NCBI GenBank assembly: GCA_021779915.1
Contig: JAJXZR010000018.1
Span: 1-42,113 of the forward strand
Source of the DNA: a bacterium
GTDB lineage: Bacteria > Patescibacteriota > Minisyncoccia > CAIUEV01
Reading direction: 5' to 3'
Length of the DNA: 42,113 nucleotides
Shown here: positions 36,254 through 42,113 of the stretch, piece after piece
How positions within the stretch are numbered: the first letter of the stretch is position 1
Layout: each line of letters opens with the position of its first letter
The notes under the pieces: generated by a model
Told to the model about the DNA's origin: nothing
Database searches by the model: none
Seen by the model: only the letters and a program-made list of their open reading frames with translations
Translations under genes and position numbers: made by a program

Positions 36254-36931
36254 ATGTATAAAAGATCAAAGTTTAACCAAGAACTTATTGAAAAAGGTAA
36301 AGTTTATTCTCCCGAAGAAGCAATCACTATCATTCAAAGTTTCCAAAAGCCGAAGTTTGATGAATCGGTGGAAGTTCATTTCAAGCTCGGAATAAACCCT
36401 GCAAAAACTGAACAGCAGGTCAGAGGATCTGCCGATTTACCTAATGGAACTGGAAAAGAAATTAAAATAGCCGTTTTTTCCGACGACCCCTTAAAAATCA
36501 AAGAAGCGAAAGAAGCGGGGGCTTTGATTACCGGTGGAGAAAGTTTGATTGAAGAAATTCGCTCTGGTAAAGCAACAGTTACTTTTGATGTTGCCGTTGC
36601 CACTCCGGATATGATGATTAAATTGGCAAAAATTGCCAAAATATTGGGACCGCGCGGTTTAATGCCAAATCCGAAAAACGAAACCGTCACCTTAAAAGTA
36701 GCCGAAGCTATTGAAAAATTAAAAAAAGGAAAAGTTTCTTTTAAGAATGACAAGGGAGGGAATATCCATATGGCCATAGGAAAAGTTTCTTTCACTAAAG
36801 AACAGCTGGTTGAAAATTATGAATCGGCTAAAAAAGCCATAGAGCGCACTAAACCAGAAGGAGTGAAAGGTAAATTTATTCGCAGTATTTTTCTTTCCAG
36901 CACCATGGGAAAAGGACTAAAGATCCTCTAG
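36254..36931 (+). CDS. rplA: 50S ribosomal protein L1
   Basis: FDESVEVHFKLGINPAKTEQQVRGSADLPNGTGK, ILGPRGLMPNPKNETVT. Confidence 0.96.
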   Translation: MYKRSKFNQELIEKGKVYSPEEAITIIQSFQKPKFDESVEVHFKLGINPAKTEQQVRGSADLPNGTGKEIKIAVFSDDPLKIKEAKEAGALITGGESLIEEIRSGKATVTFDVAVATPDMMIKLAKIAKILGPRGLMPNPKNETVTLKVAEAIEKLKKGKVSFKNDKGGNIHMAIGKVSFTKEQLVENYESAKKAIERTKPEGVKGKFIRSIFLSSTMGKGLKIL

Positions 36932-37003
36932 GCAAAAAATAAAAATTGAGTTATCATTGTAAGTGTTCATCAAATTTATCATAGTCTAAAAACAAAAATA
37001 AAA

Positions 37004-37855
37004 ATGGACGAAAATTCCAATCCTATTCCACTAAAGAGCAATTTTGAGGTAAGAAAATGGCTTCTTTATATTTTAGCTGCAGTTTTAATTTTTGCAGCGA
37101 TTTTTATTATTTACATCTATTTTTTCCCCAAAAAAAACGTTGATGTAACTCAAAATCCTTCCGAAGAGCCAAAGAAAGAAACTTCTTCAATTGATGAAAT
37201 ATTGCCCAAAGGAGCAAAAACTCCGGAGGAATTCCTGGAAAAAGTTAATGAAAAATCCAAAGAATTACAAAAAGAATATGATTCCAATCTTACTATAATC
37301 GCTCAAAAAAAGTGGGAAAACATATTCTTAGCCGTTAATAAATTGCCGGAAGAATACTTGTCAGACCATATTTCTATTGAAAATAGCACAGTAACAAAGG
37401 ATCCCGACGGAACCAACTCATTTGAAATTAAATACAAAATCAAAGTTGGATGGGCAGAAGCTGAAGCCAATGATTCCTTTTTCCTGATCACGTCAGAAGA
37501 AAAAACAAAAGCGTTGGGTCTTGGAGAAGATAAAGCCAATATTTTCTTTACTGAAAAGGAAATTGAAGACAACTTAGCAAAAGACGGATTTGGAATAATA
37601 ACAAGGATTAAAGCGAAAGACACGGTGTCTTTTTCCAGTTTTGAAGACTCAATATCGGCTCTTAGCCAATATGTGAAAACAACCCCTCAAGAAGTCCATA
37701 TAGTTGCCGGATCTGAAAAAACCATTCATAATGGCACAGTTCCGGTTGATGATTTGTATGTTTTAGGAAAATATCAAGTTGGAGATAAATGTCAAGTTTC
37801 TTTTATTAGTCTGTTTGACAGCAATAATAAAGGTACGGTCGATTGCGTAAATTAG
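37004..37855 (+). CDS. Single-TM membrane protein of unknown function
   Basis: N-terminal TM WLLYILAAVLIFAAIFIIYIYFF, large soluble C-terminus. Confidence 0.7.
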   Translation: MDENSNPIPLKSNFEVRKWLLYILAAVLIFAAIFIIYIYFFPKKNVDVTQNPSEEPKKETSSIDEILPKGAKTPEEFLEKVNEKSKELQKEYDSNLTIIAQKKWENIFLAVNKLPEEYLSDHISIENSTVTKDPDGTNSFEIKYKIKVGWAEAEANDSFFLITSEEKTKALGLGEDKANIFFTEKEIEDNLAKDGFGIITRIKAKDTVSFSSFEDSISALSQYVKTTPQEVHIVAGSEKTIHNGTVPVDDLYVLGKYQVGDKCQVSFISLFDSNNKGTVDCVN

Positions 37856-37960
37856 TTTAGCAACCCAATTTATTTAAGTTACGTATTAAGTTTGGGATTG
37901 TGTGTTTTAGATTTAATATATAATTTATAACAAGCCCAAAATAAAAAATAATAAAAAACC

Positions 37961-38788
37961 ATGGAAGATACAAGAAGAGACAAACAAGACGTACAGCGTA
38001 TTCTGCTCATTAAAGAGACTATTTTGAATGCAGAGAAGCAGATCCAAACAGCGAAATCACTTATCGCCCAGCTGGAAAGCAACTACACTCCTCAAAAAAA
38101 GACCTACGGAGTGGCGGAAGGTGGAAAAATAGTAGAAGGGTCTTTCGACGGTCAGATTATGGTGGGAATGGATGGCAGACAATATCCGGTTCCAGCCAAC
38201 TATGCCAGTAAATCCAAATTGGTTGAAGGGGATATGCTAAAACTTGTGATTACCGATGATGGTAATTTTGTTTATAAACAAATAGGTCCCTTTAAACGAA
38301 AAAGGCTGATTGGACTCCTAAAGCAAAATCAAGAAGAAGGAGGTTTTGAGGTTATTGCAGAAGGAAAATCTTACAAAGTGCTTCTCGCAGCAGTCACCTA
38401 TCACCACGCCAGCCCCGGAGACGAAATTGCTTTGGTGGTAGCAGACACGGATGAGGCTCGCTGGGGAGCCATTGAGAATGTTCTCAAGAAAGGCAACGGG
38501 GAAGCTGTTATTTCAGAAGAACCACAAAAATTTGAACTTCGAGGAGAAGAGGATGAGGAAGCAGTATCAACTCCTTCTGGTTTTTTGGCTGACGAAAAAA
38601 AAGACGATAAAACCACGATCAAGCCAAAAAAAGGGAGAAAAGAAGAAATTATTGAGGAAAAAGATGAGGAGTCCGAAACAGGCTTGGTCGAATCAGAAGA
38701 TGACTCGGCTGTGGAGAAAGACATAAAAAGTGAGATTACCCCCGATCTAGCGGAAATGGAAAAAGAGCTAAAAAACCAACTGGAATAA
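37961..38788 (+). CDS. Hypothetical protein with N-terminal coiled coil, beta-rich core and acidic disordered tail
   Basis: DVQRILLIKETILNAEKQIQTAKSLIAQLES; GGKIVEGSFDGQIMVGMDGRQYPVPANYASKSKLVEGDML; Glu/Asp/Lys-rich C-terminus. Confidence 0.75.
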   Translation: MEDTRRDKQDVQRILLIKETILNAEKQIQTAKSLIAQLESNYTPQKKTYGVAEGGKIVEGSFDGQIMVGMDGRQYPVPANYASKSKLVEGDMLKLVITDDGNFVYKQIGPFKRKRLIGLLKQNQEEGGFEVIAEGKSYKVLLAAVTYHHASPGDEIALVVADTDEARWGAIENVLKKGNGEAVISEEPQKFELRGEEDEEAVSTPSGFLADEKKDDKTTIKPKKGRKEEIIEEKDEESETGLVESEDDSAVEKDIKSEITPDLAEMEKELKNQLE

Positions 38789-38860
38789 AAATCCACCAAC
38801 GCATTATTAGATGCTGTAGAGTGTATAATATAATAAAATATAATAAAATAAAAAAATAAA

Positions 38861-39364
38861 ATGAAAAATCAAATTGCCCTTTTTGGAAAAAAAATAACTG
38901 TCCCTTCCTGGTTACCGGTTCCGAAATGGGCCGAGCAATTTTTTCAGTTCGCAATAATCGGATTTATAAACACTTTCCTTGACCTGGCAATTCTTACCAG
39001 TTTGTCTTTTATTACCGGAATAACCAGCAGTTTTGGAGCTGCCGGACTCAAAGCAATTTCTTTTACCTGCGTTTCTTTGGTTAGTTTCTTCGCCAATAAA
39101 AAGTGGACTTTTAAGGAAAAATCCCAAAAGATTGAGAAAGAAGCTGCAAAATATACTCAGTTTATGGTTATCACTATTGGGGGTTTGATTATTAACACTG
39201 GGATAGTTTTTCTGATAACTACCTACATTTCTCCGATCAATATTCCGCTAATTAATTTTCAACTAACACCTAGGCTTTGGCTTGTATTCTCAAGTCTCGT
39301 GGCTACTGCTTTTTCACTGATTTGGAATTTTATCGGTTACAAATTTATCGTATTTAAAAAATAG
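38861..39364 (+). CDS. GtrA-like family membrane protein
   Basis: FFQFAIIGFINTFLDLAILTSL, SFTCVSLVSFFANKKWTFKEK, SLIWNFIGYKFIVFK. Confidence 0.85.
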   Translation: MKNQIALFGKKITVPSWLPVPKWAEQFFQFAIIGFINTFLDLAILTSLSFITGITSSFGAAGLKAISFTCVSLVSFFANKKWTFKEKSQKIEKEAAKYTQFMVITIGGLIINTGIVFLITTYISPINIPLINFQLTPRLWLVFSSLVATAFSLIWNFIGYKFIVFKK

Positions 39365-39411
39365 ATTTACATTCTAGAAGAGTTCTAAATTTAAAAAATA
39401 AAACTAAAAAG

Positions 39412-40908
39412 ATGCTAACAAAAAAACAAACTCTTTGTTGGGCTTCGCTTGCGGTGGCTGGGTCTTTTTTCTTTTGCGGTTTTTCCAGGGCAGCGGATGT
39501 CCAGTTGAAACCGGGATTTAACGATCAATATGCGCAGTATCTTAACAGCATGCCGGCTCCCACTCCTCTTAATGGGGCGGGTTCTCCCGATATTATGGAA
39601 GTGGTTCCTTCCTACCGGTCGCCTTTTTCCGTTTTAAAAATCGACCTCGCTCCTTCCAAGACTCTTTCCTTTTCGCCGGGAGAAAAAATCGGTCTTGCGG
39701 GGACTTTAAGCTACACTTGGAAAGGTAGCGACAATATGAAAAAGATTCACGATCTTTGCATGGAAAAAGTAAAAGATGAAAAACAGTGCCAGATGCCCCA
39801 GGCTTATGAGATTCCCCAGTTTAATAATTTGGGAGTTTATATCCAAGTCTGGCGAAAAGACGAATTGGCAGATGGAGCTAACAAGGGAGATTTTCTGGTT
39901 GATGAATTTTACGCTCTGGAAAATCAGAACCTTTCCGAAAACGATAAAAAAAACTTTTCTATCAACTGGACAGTACCTAACGAACTGAAAGGGGGAAACT
40001 ATTATTTTTTACTTTATCTCAATCAAGACAAAGCTTTCGACATTCTAGGAACCCCTCTGGTGGTCTTCTCTGAAACTCAAAGATTTGATTTTGAAATAAA
40101 AGACAATGGATCTAGCGGAATAGAACTAGACAAGGACAATATCAAAGTGGGGGGCCAGGACTACGCCTACAGAAGACCAGCCCCCACCGTCAAAGGAAAT
40201 GAAGTCACTGTGGAAATTCCCCTTAAAAACCTGGACAGCACCGACCAGCAGGCTTCTGTCAAATACGAACTCTACCGCTGGGGTAGAACCAATCCCAAAG
40301 ACCTGATTGATTCTAAAGTGGAAAACAAAGTCTTAAAAGCCAATTCCAACGAACCTCTGAAATATACTTTCGCCCCTAATGCCACTGATAGTGTTTATGA
40401 TTTAAAGATCAAGGCCAATACCGCTGGAAGCGAGACTAATTCTTATGTTCGCTTCGTGATGGACGGCAAACACCGGGGGATCTTCCGTTTTCTTTCTTTT
40501 GTTTCAAATAACGGAGCTTACACCCCCATGTTTTGTGTCAGGGACGCCAATTGGTCCGGATCTTTTCAGGGAACGGTGAAACTTACCATGGGAGGCGAAA
40601 AATTTGAACAAGCCGGAACTATCAACGCCGACGACGGAAAGTGTTTTATTCCTAGTAGCAAGTTACAAGTCAAAGGATCCCAATGTCAGACTGTTAAAGC
40701 CGAAATTTTGGACAAGGATGGTAAAATAGTCGATACCAAAGAAGCTTCCGTCAACTGCACGGAAAAAAAAGCCGTCCAAAAAACAGGAACAAATTCAAGT
40801 GCTCCAGTAAAAAACCAGTCCGACAATAATTTGATCTACGCATTTATCTTGGCTATACTTCTCCTAATCGGGGGGGTGGTCATTATTAAAACTAAAAACA
40901 AGAAATGA
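39412..40908 (+). CDS. Surface protein A2, paralog of 28138-29805
   Basis: Shared blocks: NNLGVYIQVWRKDE/QNLGVFAQVYRKDA, GIELDKDNIKVGGQDYAYRRPAPT/GVELDKNNIKINGLPYVYRKPAPT, YELYRWGRTNPKDLIDSK/YQLFRWGQTDPNNLISSK, RFVMDGKHRGIFRFLSF/RFVMKDKNKGIFRFLGF. Confidence 0.9.
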   Translation: MLTKKQTLCWASLAVAGSFFFCGFSRAADVQLKPGFNDQYAQYLNSMPAPTPLNGAGSPDIMEVVPSYRSPFSVLKIDLAPSKTLSFSPGEKIGLAGTLSYTWKGSDNMKKIHDLCMEKVKDEKQCQMPQAYEIPQFNNLGVYIQVWRKDELADGANKGDFLVDEFYALENQNLSENDKKNFSINWTVPNELKGGNYYFLLYLNQDKAFDILGTPLVVFSETQRFDFEIKDNGSSGIELDKDNIKVGGQDYAYRRPAPTVKGNEVTVEIPLKNLDSTDQQASVKYELYRWGRTNPKDLIDSKVENKVLKANSNEPLKYTFAPNATDSVYDLKIKANTAGSETNSYVRFVMDGKHRGIFRFLSFVSNNGAYTPMFCVRDANWSGSFQGTVKLTMGGEKFEQAGTINADDGKCFIPSSKLQVKGSQCQTVKAEILDKDGKIVDTKEASVNCTEKKAVQKTGTNSSAPVKNQSDNNLIYAFILAILLLIGGVVIIKTKNKK

Positions 40909-42113
40909 ACAGAATTAAAAAAATAGGATTCTTCGTTTCTTTGCCTCTGCTGACCATTTTTTCAGCCATTTCTTCTAGCGCACAGGCAGATACAAACCCG
41001 AACCAGACTATTTCAGGAAGTGTGAGTGCAAGTGGAAATTACAGCGTTAATTTGGGAAATTCCAATGTTAACGGTAGTTGGAAGGATAATTGGAAGGGAG
41101 AAGCTTTTGGCAATTATGCTTCAAATGTTTCATTTGAGTTACAAGGGAATACGATTATTTTACACGCGACCAGTTTCTACGGTCTTGTTTTTGATGTGTC
41201 GGTAACTTTTGATGATGATGGAAATATGGTTAGCTATACTTCTTCTACTCCAGAAGCGTTAGTTGATTTTTGCTTTGGAGACAATCCTACCTGTAAAGTT
41301 GATAATTATTCCAAAATAACCCTTCAGACAGCTAAAATTTTAACCTGCTCCTTCAATTGCGATCAAAAAAACAACTACTCTTACAGCATTAATTATCAAG
41401 CCAAAAAAGATAATCAGTACTCTACCATTAATACTCAGAATGCTTACAAGTGTGAGGAAATAAAGGGAATCGTCACTCCTTGTTCTGAATGGTTTGGAAC
41501 ATTAAGCCATAATTGTGCTTACAGAGGAGATGGAAGGGAAAAGATATTCACATTAGACACTATCTCCCCCCCCACCAACCTCTCTGCCTGCGCCGATCAG
41601 ACTTCCTGTCTTTCCACTGGTACGGAATATTCCTTGACTCCCACCACTTTCGGCAAAGGAGTTCAGAAAGTTTCGGCTGATTTTGTTTCTTCGGCTCAGA
41701 ATTCTTTGAATGCAGGAACCGATTCCACTGTGCATTGTTCGGGGGGGCTGTGTACACCTTACTCTAGCGGATCCCACGCTGTTTCCCTGAATATTCCCGA
41801 AACCTCATATTTCGGTTCGTGCCGAGGAGCGGTACAAAGCGAAACAGTGGAAGGGAAAACTATTACCACTCCGGAAGTTAACATCAATACCGCTGAAGCT
41901 AAAATTCCCGGAGGAACCAGCACTCTTGATTTCAACGTCCTAAACCGCGCCCCCTTGGCATCCCTTTCCTTAGATAAAACTAAAGTCGATGTTGGGGACG
42001 AAGTAACCGCTACCTGTGACATCCAAGATCCCGACACCTGCTCGGACAAAATCATCAATGTGAAATGGACTTGCTACAACAGTAAAAATGAAAAAGTGGA
42101 CTGCTATTTTAAT
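40905..42113 (+). CDS. Surface protein B2 (3'-truncated by window end), paralog of 29802-32093
   Basis: Translated directly: MNRIKKIGFFVSLPLLTIFSAISSSAQA... open for 403 codons; DPDTCSDKIINVKWTCYNSKNEKVDCYFN matches B1 DPDTCSDKITKIKWTCFDSNGLTTNCYF; ATGA overlap with A2; absent from ORF track. Confidence 0.92.
   Translation, partial: MNRIKKIGFFVSLPLLTIFSAISSSAQADTNPNQTISGSVSASGNYSVNLGNSNVNGSWKDNWKGEAFGNYASNVSFELQGNTIILHATSFYGLVFDVSVTFDDDGNMVSYTSSTPEALVDFCFGDNPTCKVDNYSKITLQTAKILTCSFNCDQKNNYSYSINYQAKKDNQYSTINTQNAYKCEEIKGIVTPCSEWFGTLSHNCAYRGDGREKIFTLDTISPPTNLSACADQTSCLSTGTEYSLTPTTFGKGVQKVSADFVSSAQNSLNAGTDSTVHCSGGLCTPYSSGSHAVSLNIPETSYFGSCRGAVQSETVEGKTITTPEVNINTAEAKIPGGTSTLDFNVLNRAPLASLSLDKTKVDVGDEVTATCDIQDPDTCSDKIINVKWTCYNSKNEKVDCYFN

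Noticed and set aside
38820-38860. AT-rich ataatataataaaatataataaaataaa run
   Set aside because: Low-complexity intergenic sequence with no clear element structure.

Overview
This 42.1 kb AT-rich bacterial window looks like a Candidatus Patescibacteria (CPR)-type chromosome. That placement is an inference from compact gene order, reduced and diverged housekeeping genes, PilM/PilN plus minor-pilin-like genes, and secE-nusG-rplK-rplA not followed by rplJ/rplL. About 35 CDSs are supported: ftsE, ctpA-like, CAP-domain protein, GT39-like glycosyltransferase, uppS, polyprenyl synthetase, N-acyl-D-amino-acid deacylase, hisS, frr, M50 site-2 protease, LysM-CHAP hydrolase, MscS, murF-like ligase, prfA, solute-binding lipoprotein, rpmA, rbfA, pilM, pilN, PrsW-like protease, wHTH/nucleotidyltransferase-like, holA, lysozyme-like secreted protein, htrA, three prepilin-like proteins, secE, nusG, rplK, rplA, GtrA-like, and a duplicated two-gene surface-protein cassette. 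Two things stand out. (1) Intergenic regions carry nested, structured palindromic repeats of several families: TGTCAT...GGATCCA elements with swappable terminal hairpins, two-hairpin elements with covarying stems and a conserved spacer, 9-bp word arrays, and two ~40-bp near-perfect palindromes with unrelated arms but a similar asymmetric loop. (2) A translationally coupled surface-protein pair (A-B) occurs twice, once directly upstream of three minor-pilin-like genes. The B proteins differ in their N-terminal regions and share the C-terminal part, which suggests a pilus-tip adhesin-like system. No tRNA, rRNA, CRISPR array or transposase was recognised.
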